Shown here one piece after another: positions 25,153-32,992 of a DNA stretch of 64,000 nucleotides (its first letter is position 1; every line of letters starts with the position of its first letter). A program made the position numbers and the translations under genes. This DNA comes from Pseudomonas neuropathica (GTDB lineage: Bacteria > Pseudomonadota > Gammaproteobacteria > Pseudomonadales > Pseudomonadaceae): the NCBI RefSeq assembly GCF_015461835.1, contig NZ_JACOPX010000007.1:186001-250000 (forward strand). Reading direction: 5' to 3'. The notes beneath the pieces are model-generated. The model searched no databases, was not told the DNA's origin, and worked only from the letters and a program-made list of their open reading frames with translations.

Positions 25153-26283
25153 TTACGCCTTGAATGTCCAGCACTTGACCGTGGTCGGCCGGGGTTGTGA
25201 AACGGGGTTGCGGTGGTTGTAGGCGGCGCGTACGGCACTGTGCACGGCCTTGTTGCTGTCGAGGAATTTGCGCGATCGCGACTCTTTGAGCAGATCGCGC
25301 AACGTGGCCACGTCGGCCAGCTTCTGTTTGTGTTCGGCGGCGCGCTCGCAGAATTCGTTGAGGTTGATGGCGATCACGGTCGGGTCACTGCTGTGGTCGA
25401 CCACGGGGTCCTCGCTCAAGGATTCGAGGTAGTCGTAGACCTCCCAGAATTCGGCGACGGCCGGGTGGTCAGAACTGATTGAGGCCTGGCGCTCGATCGC
25501 CATACGGACGATTTGCCGTTGCGTGGCGGCGACTTGCGGATCACTCAATTTCAGCACCAGGCGCAGCGCGTCCAGCAGCGAGAGCAGTTGTGCGTGGTTC
25601 TTGCTGATCCGCTCTACGCGGATGTAGCCGCGCAGGTCATAACCGCAACTGCTGCAGTTGCCCTGGTCGCTGACATAGGCCGTGCTGCAGGCAAAACAGT
25701 GGGTGTGCAGGCGGCGCAGTTTGGATTCGTGTTCGGGCATGCGCTGGGCGAACAGATCAAGCACAGCGGATTCTTTACCCACCGCTTTCAACAGAAAATG
25801 ACTGAGGACGCCGCCGTCCAGTGCGTTCAACTGATCAGCGGCCGCACGGCTCTCCGGGGTCACGGTCGGGCGTACGAAGTGCAGTTTGACGATGCGCGTC
25901 ATGATCGCTTCGTGGGCAATCACCGCCGCGTTCTGGCTAATGGCGATCGTTCCCCGAAAGGGCGGTTCGTACGTCTCATTGCCTGCTGTCTTGACGCCTT
26001 TGGTGGCCAGCGTGCCGCCGCCGTAGAAGTCTTTCAGCTCATCCCATTCGAAGGTCTTCGCGTGTGCCCGATCATCGCTGTGGCGATCGGCCTCGAGGAA
26101 CACCACCGGCATGCCGGAGACTTGGCCCATCAGGCGCGAGCGACCCGCCTTGGTCGACTTCATCGGGTCGAACCCTTCGTAACCCTCGCGGCCGAGCAGT
26201 TTCCACAGCAGGTTGAGCAGGGTGGTCTTGCCGGCGCCGGCCTCACCGGTGGCCTCCAGAAACGGAAACGACTGGTAACGCGC
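25153..26283 (-). pseudogene. Phage primase/helicase, 5'-truncated
   Basis: The minus-strand frame encodes about 375 residues of a P-loop helicase or primase-helicase: Walker A ATGEAGAGKTTLLNLLWK, a Walker B-like MPVVFLEADRHS, and a zinc-ribbon CFACSTAYVSDQGNCSSCGY. Upstream of RYQSFPFLE the frame enters sequence that, on the other strand, is phage tape-measure coding, so the N-terminal primase part and start codon are lost at a junction near 26283. The remaining frame is open to the stop at 25153. It would have replicated a phage or plasmid; here it is probably non-functional. Confidence 0.7.
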
Positions 26284-26613
26284 GCGGAGAACGCCAAGGA
26301 TTTTGTGGCCTCGGCTTACCTGATCGAGGGCGCCATCAAAGGGCTTGCGGGCAACCAGCTCGCCACGTTCACCAACACCAGCAACTTGCTGGCGAAGGCC
26401 ACCAAGTCTGACGCCGAAACCATGGGCGAATACGTCGGCACGCTCTACAACCTGCAGAAGTCCCAAGCGGATGCGATGGGGAAGGGCGCGTGGGTGGAAA
26501 AGCTCGGCGGTCAAACCGCGCTGGCCGTGCAGCTGTTTCGCACCAGCGGCGCGGCGATGAAAGACGCGTTCAAGGAAGCCGGCGCGATCGCCACCACATC
26601 CGGCGTCGACCTT
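26284..26613 (+). pseudogene. Phage tail tape-measure protein, internal fragment
   Basis: The plus-strand frame encodes about 110 residues of tape-measure type (ARENAKDFVASAYLIEGAIK, NQLATFTNTSNLLAKATKSD, KGAWVEKLGGQTALAVQLF). Both ends are lost: the left end abuts the primase fragment of opposite polarity, and the right end changes into the frame of a tail hub gene. This shows at least two rearrangements within the phage part of the island. Confidence 0.65.
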
Positions 26614-27385
26614 GCCGAACAATCATCTGGGCATTTTCATTGGTGCCGTGAAGGCTGAAGAATCGCCGCTGGAGCCGGGTGTTTACCTGATCCCCGGTGG
26701 TTGCGTGGAAACGGCGCCGATCCGGCTGATCAAGGAAGACGTCAGGCTGGACGCTACCAGCCCCGGCCGGGCGAACTTCACCGTTCAATCCTCTGTGCCG
26801 CTGAAAGGGCTGGTGACGCTGGACATCGGCTACAACGAGGGCACGCTGCAACGCCACTTTATCGGCTACGTCGAGCGCTGCACTGCCGCCAACGCGGTTG
26901 AACAGGTACTGTTCTGCCGTGAGCTGGCTGCCGTGCTGGCCAATACGCTGCCGTTGAACCTGCGTCATGTGGATCTGCGGGCCGTGCTGGCCGAGGTCAG
27001 CGAACAGACCGGGCTGCGCTTTCGGATTCCCGATCGGCCTTATGCCAGCGTGAAGGCGCCGTATTTCTACAGCCTCGCCGCTGGATACCAGGCGATGGAC
27101 AGTCTGGCCCGAGTGTTCAGCATTCCCGACTTCACCTGGCACCAGCTGGGCAACGGTGAAGTGTTCGCCGGCAGTTGGGCCGACAGTTTTTTCGGCGCGC
27201 GCGCGCCGCTGCAAATTCCCACGGAGCTGTTCGACGGCTACCAGGGCAACCAGAGCGCGATGGTCGCGGCCCTTCCCGGGTTGCGCCCAGGTGCAACAAT
27301 CAATAACGGCGAGCGCATCACCACGGTGTCGCTTGCCAACGACCAGATGGCTATCCGATGGAAGACGCAATCCGCCGCGCTGTAG
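26612..27385 (+). CDS. Phage tail/baseplate hub-like protein, probably 5'-truncated
   Basis: The frame opens at a TTG (26612) or has lost its start at the tape-measure junction. About 257 residues begin NNHLGIFIGAVKAEESPLEPGVY, carry the domain ETAPIRLIKEDVRLDATSPG and continue with VSEQTGLRFRIPDRPYASVK and ARVFSIPDFTWHQLG. Order (tape measure, hub, spike) fits contractile-tail phages of the Mu/P2 type. The 3' end overlaps the next gene by 28 bases. Without the other tail genes it has no clear role. Confidence 0.55.
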   Translation: MPNNHLGIFIGAVKAEESPLEPGVYLIPGGCVETAPIRLIKEDVRLDATSPGRANFTVQSSVPLKGLVTLDIGYNEGTLQRHFIGYVERCTAANAVEQVLFCRELAAVLANTLPLNLRHVDLRAVLAEVSEQTGLRFRIPDRPYASVKAPYFYSLAAGYQAMDSLARVFSIPDFTWHQLGNGEVFAGSWADSFFGARAPLQIPTELFDGYQGNQSAMVAALPGLRPGATINNGERITTVSLANDQMAIRWKTQSAAL

Positions 27386-28329
27386 AGCGCCAATTCCCCG
27401 AACTCACCGGTGGCTATCACCTGCCGCGATTTGCCCGGGTTGTCGCCGTGGCCGACGCGCCGGCGGACGCCGGACTGTGCGACGACTTCCGTCCGCGCTA
27501 CGCCATCGACATTGTCGTACTCGGTCCGGATGACGAGCCAGATCCGGCCATGCCGCCGCTCACTGGCGTTCCTTTACCACTGCCCACCGGTGGCGAGGAA
27601 ATGGGCATTTATGCCTTTCCGGAGGAGGGCACGCGGGTCGTGGTGTGCTTCGCCTACGGCCTACCGAGCAAGCCCTACATCCAATCGATCTTGCCGCACG
27701 GGTTGAGCATGCCCAAGGTGCCGAAGGGTGATCAGGTGTGGCAGCACAGCGAGGCCGCCCAACAGCGCGTCGATGCCGACGGTAACTGGCTACGCCAGAC
27801 CGATGGCAAGATCCGTGATCAGGCGATCGAGCGCGAAGTCGAAGCCCTGGACAACCACGAGCAGTTCCAGAGCCACACACGGGCGGTCGACGACCATTCG
27901 ACCGAGACTGTGGGTGGTGTGAAAAAGATCGAGGCGCTTGGCGCGCTCAAGCTGATGTCGGGCGGATCAGCGAGCCTGGCGGCGGTGGACGATCTGCACC
28001 AGGCGACCGGTCGTGATCTGAACCTGGTTGTGGGTCAAAAGCACAACGTTACGGTGGGTGGCGATATGCACGAGAGGATCGAGGGCTTGCGTGAGAGTGT
28101 TGTGAAAATAAGTCAAGCAATGCTAGCGCCAAAGACATGGATTGGTTCTTCTGATTTAAACTTGTTGCGGGTTTTGAGTGAATTGATAACTTTAGTAGAG
28201 GAGATGAATGGTAGTTTAGCTGTGCATGTTCACTCGGTAGGGGCGCCGCCAAATAACGCTCCTTCGTTCTCAAATAATGCTAAAGAGGCTATGATAATTA
28301 ATTCTAAGATTAAATCTATTATGCTTTAA
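27358..28329 (+). CDS. Phage baseplate assembly/tail spike protein (gpV-like)
   Basis: This 323-residue protein has an OB-fold-like N-terminal domain (about residues 30-120, VPLPLPTGGEEMGIYAFPEEGTRVVVCFAYGLPSKPYI). A repetitive beta-helical middle follows (VGGVKKIEALGALKLMSGGS, GRDLNLVVGQKHNVTVGGDM). The C-terminal tip has the HxH pair AVHVHSVG that binds iron in phage spike apices. From about 28090 to the stop the DNA becomes markedly AT-rich, so the tip appears to be from another source. The start at 27358 overlaps the hub gene. Confidence 0.65.
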   Translation: MEDAIRRAVERQFPELTGGYHLPRFARVVAVADAPADAGLCDDFRPRYAIDIVVLGPDDEPDPAMPPLTGVPLPLPTGGEEMGIYAFPEEGTRVVVCFAYGLPSKPYIQSILPHGLSMPKVPKGDQVWQHSEAAQQRVDADGNWLRQTDGKIRDQAIEREVEALDNHEQFQSHTRAVDDHSTETVGGVKKIEALGALKLMSGGSASLAAVDDLHQATGRDLNLVVGQKHNVTVGGDMHERIEGLRESVVKISQAMLAPKTWIGSSDLNLLRVLSELITLVEEMNGSLAVHVHSVGAPPNNAPSFSNNAKEAMIINSKIKSIML

Positions 28330-28435
28330 TCGAGTATGGCTGATAAGTTTCAAATTTTATTTCGATCTGCGAAGCTAGGTTGATATTGATCTGGTTATAA
28401 TGAGATTTCGTGAGTTATTTGAATGGTAGGGCGGG

Positions 28436-29116
28436 TTAATTATTAAGGTGAGCAGTTTTTGAAGTTAGAGAATCTATAAAAATCTCTAGCGTACGGCTGA
28501 AAGCCTTGGCGTCGTTGATATCTCGATTTTTATTAAAGCAATTGCTCAGCGAGTTGTAGCACTGAAAGGTTTTTTCATGTCGTATATCGGATTTTGCAAG
28601 GGCTTTTTTTAGATGGGTTTCGCAAGATTTTAATTTGGATTTGTCACGTTTAAGTCCAGTATAAAACGGGATAAGCCAGCACTCGGTAGAGTGAACTGCT
28701 ATGGCAAATATGACTCTATGGCCAAATTTGTCTAAAAAATCTTCAGTTAATTTTGAACCGATAAATTTTTCCACGTCGCTTGCCAGTTGCTCTGCGGAAA
28801 GTTCGGTGCCATCTTTGAAGTACGGAACATTAAAGTTTTCGTGCGCACAGCAGTCTGTATCAATTTGAATTACTAGGAACTCGTTGTATTCCAATGCTTC
28901 TGTTAGTTTTTCATTGTTTGAGCAGAACTCCAATACTTTTTCCCAGCCGCCAAAACTGTCTCTCGCCTGCCGTGCGACGTCTGTGGCATCCCTGAGTGGC
29001 TGCAAAACATTAATATCAGCCTCTTCACCTAAGGTACTTTCGATCACCGTGTAAATAATGCGCTCGATTACTACCTGATCTGTAATTCCCTCTGTGACTA
29101 ATGCAAAACTTGGCAT
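28436..29116 (-). CDS. TOPRIM-like nuclease partner of an AAA ATPase
   Basis: This 226-residue protein begins MPSFALVTEGITDQVVIERI. A TOPRIM-type acidic constellation is visible: E9 in VTEG, D86 and D88 in VIQIDTDCC, and E145 in STECWLIPFY. There is a long helical insertion between them. The start at 29116 is preferred to an overlapping ATG at 29143 because AAAAGGA lies 8-14 bases upstream, inside the ATPase gene end, and TGATATG links the two genes. Together with the ATPase it resembles OLD-like/PARIS- or AbiL-type two-gene defence modules. Catalysis is inferred. The gene is AT-rich compared with the flanks. Confidence 0.65.
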   Translation of the reverse strand: MPSFALVTEGITDQVVIERIIYTVIESTLGEEADINVLQPLRDATDVARQARDSFGGWEKVLEFCSNNEKLTEALEYNEFLVIQIDTDCCAHENFNVPYFKDGTELSAEQLASDVEKFIGSKLTEDFLDKFGHRVIFAIAVHSTECWLIPFYTGLKRDKSKLKSCETHLKKALAKSDIRHEKTFQCYNSLSNCFNKNRDINDAKAFSRTLEIFIDSLTSKTAHLNN

Positions 29117-29117
29117 A

Positions 29118-30362
29118 TCAAAATCCTTTTGGAAGTCCACCAATCACGCCGCGCATAAACATTTCAGACAGCTTTAGATCTTGACCTTTAGGTTTTGTGA
29201 TTCTCTTAATGCGGGTATGTCCATGAGGGTTTCGGCTAATTACGAAAAGACGCTGTTCATCATCCTCAAGGTTTAGTCCGTCTAAGATAGCAGGGTTGTG
29301 TGTGGTAAGTAGTGCCTGCTTGTCGTGAGACTCAGCGAGAGTGCTTAGTTCCTGTATAAGTTTTGAGCAGAGTTTCGGATTTAGGGATGCGTCGATGTTA
29401 TCGATTGCAAATATTTTGGGCGTGAGATCTGTTGAAAAGAGTGCGAAGTAGAAAAGCAGAAACATAAATCCTTCGTTGGCGCTTCTATGATCTAACTTTG
29501 CTTGTCCAACTTTCAAATATCTGTCGGTAATGTCTAGCACTGCTGTTGAGTTTGAGGTTTTATCGCTAACGGAGAAGCGATCGAACCATCCGAGAACTTT
29601 TAGGCAGTTGTTTATTTCTAAGATTTTAGCGTGGTCGTTGTCTTCGGATATAACAAGTAAGAGCTTAATTAGCCCTTCGCCATTTATTCCAAGCGGTTCC
29701 AGTTGACCTTCTTTTTCAAGAAGCCTTAACGCTGTGTTTTCAGGTGAGTATATAACAAAGTTGTTCAGGTCCTCTAGGTGGGCGTCATATTCGGACTTGA
29801 AGTTGCTGATAAGTGTGCCGATGAGTGTGGATGTTGGAACTTGTATTTTCGTGTTTTTCCTTTTTCCATCTGGTGCTAGTAAATTGTTAACCTCTTCGCT
29901 AGTGAGGAAGTCCATGAGTTCAGATATGGACTCTTTTAGCTTTTCCAAGTTGGCTTTGTCTTCTGATACGAATTCGCCTATACGGCTTTTGTAGTAGTCG
30001 CCAGAAGTTGTGTTGTTTCTTAAAATTTCATGCGTCCAGTTCGAATAATGTTTGTTGTCATTTTGGAGGGTGAAGCTCGATGTATTGCCGTTGTCTTCAT
30101 TTATGTTTATTAAGATCGGGGCAGCATCAGAGAATCCTGTGAATTGTGGCCGCATGAGTGGAGCGGAGGTTACCCGGATTCCGCGTGACATCAGAAATTC
30201 GTTATCAAGTTTAGAAGCGTTAGCTGCACCCGCCAGCGCAATCGCTTCTAAAAAATTGCTCTTCCCAGCACCGTTTTCACCAATGAAAACGTTGATCCGG
30301 CCAAGTTCAACTTTAACTTTGTCGATCGATTTGAAATTCTGAATTTCGATCGTTCTTATCAC
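29118..30362 (-). CDS. AAA ATPase of OLD/AAA_15-21 type (putative anti-phage)
   Basis: This 414-residue ABC-like ATPase starts with GTG at 30362 (GGAAGAGGAAATTTC upstream). The Walker A GENGAGKS is at residues 28-35. The Walker B-like AIDNIDASLNP is at about 319-329, with Asn-Ile-Asp in place of the usual Glu-Pro-Glu, and the H-loop LLTTHNP is at about 351-357. The C-terminus ends MRGVIGGLPKGF. A long alpha-helical insertion (residues about 130-200) fills the middle. The TOPRIM-like gene overlaps its control region and follows immediately. By analogy, the ATPase senses or assembles and the TOPRIM partner executes. Confidence 0.72.
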   Translation of the reverse strand: MIRTIEIQNFKSIDKVKVELGRINVFIGENGAGKSNFLEAIALAGAANASKLDNEFLMSRGIRVTSAPLMRPQFTGFSDAAPILININEDNGNTSSFTLQNDNKHYSNWTHEILRNNTTSGDYYKSRIGEFVSEDKANLEKLKESISELMDFLTSEEVNNLLAPDGKRKNTKIQVPTSTLIGTLISNFKSEYDAHLEDLNNFVIYSPENTALRLLEKEGQLEPLGINGEGLIKLLLVISEDNDHAKILEINNCLKVLGWFDRFSVSDKTSNSTAVLDITDRYLKVGQAKLDHRSANEGFMFLLFYFALFSTDLTPKIFAIDNIDASLNPKLCSKLIQELSTLAESHDKQALLTTHNPAILDGLNLEDDEQRLFVISRNPHGHTRIKRITKPKGQDLKLSEMFMRGVIGGLPKGF

Positions 30363-30549
30363 GAAATTTCCTCTTCCTTAGAGTCAAATATAGGAGTTTA
30401 TGTGGCAGGGGCTCAGGTAGCAAGACTTGCCTGACGTCGAAGGTCGTACTATCCGATATAGGCAAAAAATCGCTAAGGGAGAAAAAAATAATCCAAAAAG
30501 CACTTATCCCCCTCCCGCCGACGGGCTTTGCGTCCCTTTTTTATGCAAA

Positions 30550-30580
30550 GGCCAGAGTGGTGCAAACACCTGCTCTGGCC
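30550..30580. repeat. Inverted repeat GGCCAGAG / CTCTGGCC
   Basis: An 8-bp perfect stem with a 15-base loop. No U-run follows, so it is not a simple terminator. It is part of the structured left half of the non-coding region. Confidence 0.6.
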
Positions 30581-30616
30581 AAGCCTGCTGCGGGGGCTGT
30601 TGGCGTTGTAGCGATT

Positions 30617-30667
30617 GCACGCAGTGCAAGGTTTTGCAAAAAAGAGCAAAGGTAGTTGCACTGCGTT
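30617..30667. repeat. Inverted repeat ACGCAGTGCAA / TTGCACTGCGT
   Basis: ACGCAGTGCAA and its exact complement 25 bases later form an 11-bp stem; TTGCAAAAAAGAGCAA lies in the loop. This could be an RNA structure. Confidence 0.6.
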
Positions 30668-30968
30668 ACGGAGCGTCGACGAGTTGGCAAAGGGAGTGAA
30701 ACGCCCGGCGTGCAGGGGCGGCGCCCTGAAAAACCTACCGCACAGGATGTTTTCGTTTTCGGCACTGGTCGCACCAGCTGGGAATCCGACACCGCTCAGT
30801 CCGCTTGCAAAACGGCTGTAAGGCCTAGCCTGCTTGGCTCTCCGTTATTTTCTGGTATTGCACAGCGTAACCAAGGATTTACTTACGACCAGTGCCAATT
30901 TGCATGATGTGAAAAACGTCGGAAAGGGACGTCTTCTTGGCCATTTTTCAGACGTGGGCTGGGAAAAA

Positions 30969-31242
30969 GGTAATTTTGGTAAGCGAGGTGTAGAAACGCG
31001 CTACAGCCCTTGTCATGCCTGGCTTTCACTCATTACCTCAAGAGGTAATTTTAGGTAAGAGTTAGGGTAATAATTTCTGAAGTGCCCGGTTTTACTGGGT
31101 TTGAGGGCTATAAGGGATTACTCATAGGAAAGGTAATTTTCTAACCTCATACTTACCAAATTATTACCTTTGCTTACTGCTCTCAACGCCCCGATTTTCA
31201 AGGCTTCCAGAGCTTGCCTCATGCCGCATTACCAAAATTACC
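30969..31242. repeat. GGTAATTTT box array
   Basis: GGTAATTTTGGTAA at 30969-30982 is matched exactly in inverted orientation at 31229-31242. Further boxes: GGTAATTTT at 31044 and 31132, GGTAA at 31066, and inverted TTACC forms at 31033, 31152 and 31162. Seven or more copies in about 270 bases are unlikely by chance in GC-rich DNA. Confidence 0.65.
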
Positions 31243-31316
31243 TTTTTCCCATGGGTCAACATGAAACGTCGAAACGGCCTTCGCGTCCGTGTTCTGCAAC
31301 CTGGTGCGCAAAACCC

Positions 31317-31336
31317 ATGGGACTGACATGGGACTG
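31317..31336 (+). repeat. Tandem ATGGGACTG boxes near attR
   Basis: ATGGGACTGAC at 31317 and ATGGGACTGAG at 31328, spaced 11 bases, mirror the pair near attL. Confidence 0.5.
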
Positions 31337-31409
31337 AGATTAAAAAACTCGCTCCTCTGCAGCCCTTATAAACCGGGGGGGTATGCTCAAAAAACCGCAA
31401 ACGGGTAGT

Positions 31410-31441
31410 TTCGAATCTCTCCTTCACCGCCACATTCAGTA
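31410..31441. repeat. Right attachment site (attR)
   Basis: An exact 32-base copy of the tRNA-Ser 3' end at 20413-20444. No tRNA 5' part precedes it, so this is the partial copy created by integration. Confidence 0.88.
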
Positions 31442-31442
31442 C

Positions 31443-31480
31443 ACAAAACCCCTGATTTCGAAAGAAGTCAGGGGTTTTGT
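31443..31480 (+). terminator. Original tRNA-Ser terminator, right copy
   Basis: ACAAAACCCCTGA / TCAGGGGTTTTGT is a 13-bp perfect stem followed by GGTTT. It is the more regular of the two copies and so likely the ancestral host one. Confidence 0.75.
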
Positions 31481-31575
31481 GGTTTCTGGCGTCTGGATTT
31501 TATTGGCTACGGCTTGAAGTTCGTTTTGAGCGATTACCATTGCGGATTTATTCATCCATATAGGGACGACATTCC

Positions 31576-31896
31576 ATGATCATTTCCACCACTCACGCCA
31601 TTGAAGGCAGGCAGATCGCGGCCTACCTGGATATCGTCAGTGCCGAATCGGTGCAGGGCGTCAATGTGATCCGCGATATGTTCGCTGGTATGCGCGACTT
31701 TTTTGGCGGCCGCTCACAGACGCTGGAGCGCGCTTTGAAGGAGGCGCGTATTCAGGCGACCGAGGAAATCAGGGAGAGGGCGCGTGCTTTGCAAGCGGAT
31801 GCGGTGGTCGGGGTGGACTTTGAGATCAGTATGCCCGGCGGGAAGGGCGGAATGGTTGTTGTGTTTGCGACGGGTACGGCGGTGAAGTTGCGCTGA
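31576..31896 (+). CDS. YbjQ/UPF0145 family protein
   Basis: This 106-residue protein begins MIISTTHAIEGRQIAAYLDIVSAESVQGVNVIRD and continues RARALQADAVVGVDFEIS. This is the dodecin-like YbjQ/UPF0145 fold, which forms pentamers and has been linked to heavy-metal binding in some annotations. There is no signal peptide. It is the first host gene to the right of the island. Confidence 0.85.
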   Translation: MIISTTHAIEGRQIAAYLDIVSAESVQGVNVIRDMFAGMRDFFGGRSQTLERALKEARIQATEEIRERARALQADAVVGVDFEISMPGGKGGMVVVFATGTAVKLR

Positions 31897-31957
31897 GTTT
31901 GTTTGACGGGTGTGTAAGCCCATTCAGAGGTTGAATAGGCTCAATCTTGCGGTGCAA

Positions 31958-32242
31958 TCAGCCTTGTGGCTTGAGGATTACGGTGCCTCTTTCGTCATAG
32001 GTCAGTGGTGTGTCGACGGCGACGAGAGGGGGTGTATCAGAAGGCGGGTTGGGTTCGACTGGCTTGCTGGGATGGTAAATGACCCCTGGTTGCAGAACCG
32101 GTGTATCCGGACCCGGATACTTGATGGTGATTTCACCGGAAGCGATCTTCTCCTTGAGTTTTTCCGCGCCAGCCTTGCCGGCTGCGATCTGTTCGTCCGT
32201 GAGTTTTACGACAGGCATATTGGGGAATCCGTTGATTTGCAT
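31958..32242 (-). CDS. Proline-rich protein of unknown function
   Basis: This 94-residue protein begins MQINGFPNMPVVKLTDEQIAAGKAGAEKLKEKIASG. Its second half is proline-rich (YHPSKPVEPNPPSDTPPLV). CAAGGAGAGAAC precedes the ATG. No domain or signal peptide is seen. It converges with the YbjQ gene. Confidence 0.55.
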   Translation of the reverse strand: MQINGFPNMPVVKLTDEQIAAGKAGAEKLKEKIASGEITIKYPGPDTPVLQPGVIYHPSKPVEPNPPSDTPPLVAVDTPLTYDERGTVILKPQG

Positions 32243-32681
32243 GTTCTCTCCTTGAGATTCATTTGTATGAAAAAGGCAACGGCCTGGCTTTAAGATTCTT
32301 TAGTAATGTGGGACCAATGGTTCATCGTCTGTTTAAATTTTTCAGGCCATTCGTCGGCATCAGGAGATCTGAATCACAAGTCCAGGAATGACCGACTAGT
32401 CTAAAAAGCCATGGAGGTCGATATTTTTTCAGGCAAAAGGGTTTTTGCCGGTGTCGATCTGTTGCGACGGGGTGAAGGTATGACTGATCCGTATATCGAA
32501 GACGATGGCGCTGAATTTTCCTTCAATAACTGCGTACGGTGCGGCCAGACCGAGTATCAGTCAGGTTTTGGCGAGGATCCGGTGCAGATCGGCAAAATCA
32601 AATCCGCGGCACCCAAGGGACCCAAGGCGAAATTTCTCCCCAGGGTCACCACGCGTTCGAGGAAATAATGGTTCTCTGCAT

Positions 32682-32706
32682 AACCCTGCTACTGAGCGGG
32701 GTTTTT
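32682..32706 (+). terminator. Rho-independent terminator
   Basis: ACCCTGCT ACTG AGCGGGGT (one G-T pair) is followed by TTTTT. Confidence 0.6.
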
Positions 32707-32823
32707 TATGGTTGTGGGTTTGAAGAATTTTCCTACAGGTGGTGACGGAAAATCAGTCTGCTTTCACAAACTTTTCACGTCTGCCGCAGTAGGGTGAAGC
32801 CATCCGTTAGAAAGCAAGTCTCC

Positions 32824-32851
32824 AGCCCGTTTCCCCAGCGGGCTTTTTTTT
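32824..32851 (+). terminator. Rho-independent terminator
   Basis: AGCCCG TTTCCCCAG CGGGCT is followed by an eight-base T-run. No coding gene ends nearby upstream. Confidence 0.7.
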
Positions 32852-32992
32852 GCCTGCCATAAAACCTTTTCCAGAATCGCTGTCCAATCGGCGCCGAGTG
32901 CGCGCGAGATCCGCGATTTTGGCTGGACTTTCGCGCAACGACGGCATTAAATCCCGGCCCTTTTTGTCATCCCAATTGTTGAGGTTTTCGTC

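Larger units (their letters stand above)
30363..31409. other. Repeat-rich non-coding region at the right end of the island
   Basis: About 1,050 bases have no convincing gene in either strand; frames there are short and lack any recognisable family. The left part holds stem-loops (30550-30580, 30617-30667). The right part holds repeated GGTAATTTT boxes in both orientations (30969-31242). The tandem ATGGGACTG pair lies just before attR. It may carry regulatory RNA, replication or recombination sites. Confidence 0.6.
20413..31441. mobile_element. Integrated mosaic prophage-derived genomic island in tRNA-Ser
   Basis: About 11 kb lie between exact 32-bp repeats of the tRNA-Ser 3' end. The content is foreign to the flanks: a tyrosine integrase, primase/helicase and tail-gene fragments, an orphan fimbrial adhesin, an AT-rich ATPase/TOPRIM pair and about 1 kb of repeat-rich non-coding DNA. 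No capsid, terminase, portal or lysis gene is seen, and several phage genes are truncated, so it cannot form particles alone. The integrase catalytic residues are present, so excision may still be possible. Confidence 0.85.
32243..32992. other. Long intergenic region with two terminator hairpins
   Basis: About 750 bases have no gene I can support; frames at 32411-32668 and 32505-32723 lack family features and good ribosome sites. Terminators at 32682-32706 and 32824-32851 imply one or two short transcripts ending here. The second could close a small RNA in 32730-32851. Confidence 0.5.

Noticed and set aside
25513..26283. Plus-strand frame running into the tape-measure fragment
   Set aside because: Its first part is antisense to the primase/helicase frame, which has clear Walker and zinc-ribbon motifs; only 26284-26613 is tape-measure-like.
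30540..30670. Retron msr-msd RNA
   Set aside because: Inverted repeats are present, but no reverse transcriptase gene exists in the island.
30427..31058. Several 60-90-codon frames in the right-hand non-coding region
   Set aside because: They overlap each other on both strands, have no ribosome sites and low-quality composition.
20413..31441. Integrative conjugative element
   Set aside because: No relaxase, coupling protein or type IV secretion gene is present; the recognisable remnants are phage genes.
32411..32723. Short plus-strand frames before the glycine-zipper genes
   Set aside because: No good ribosome site, no family features, and overlapping alternatives in two frames.
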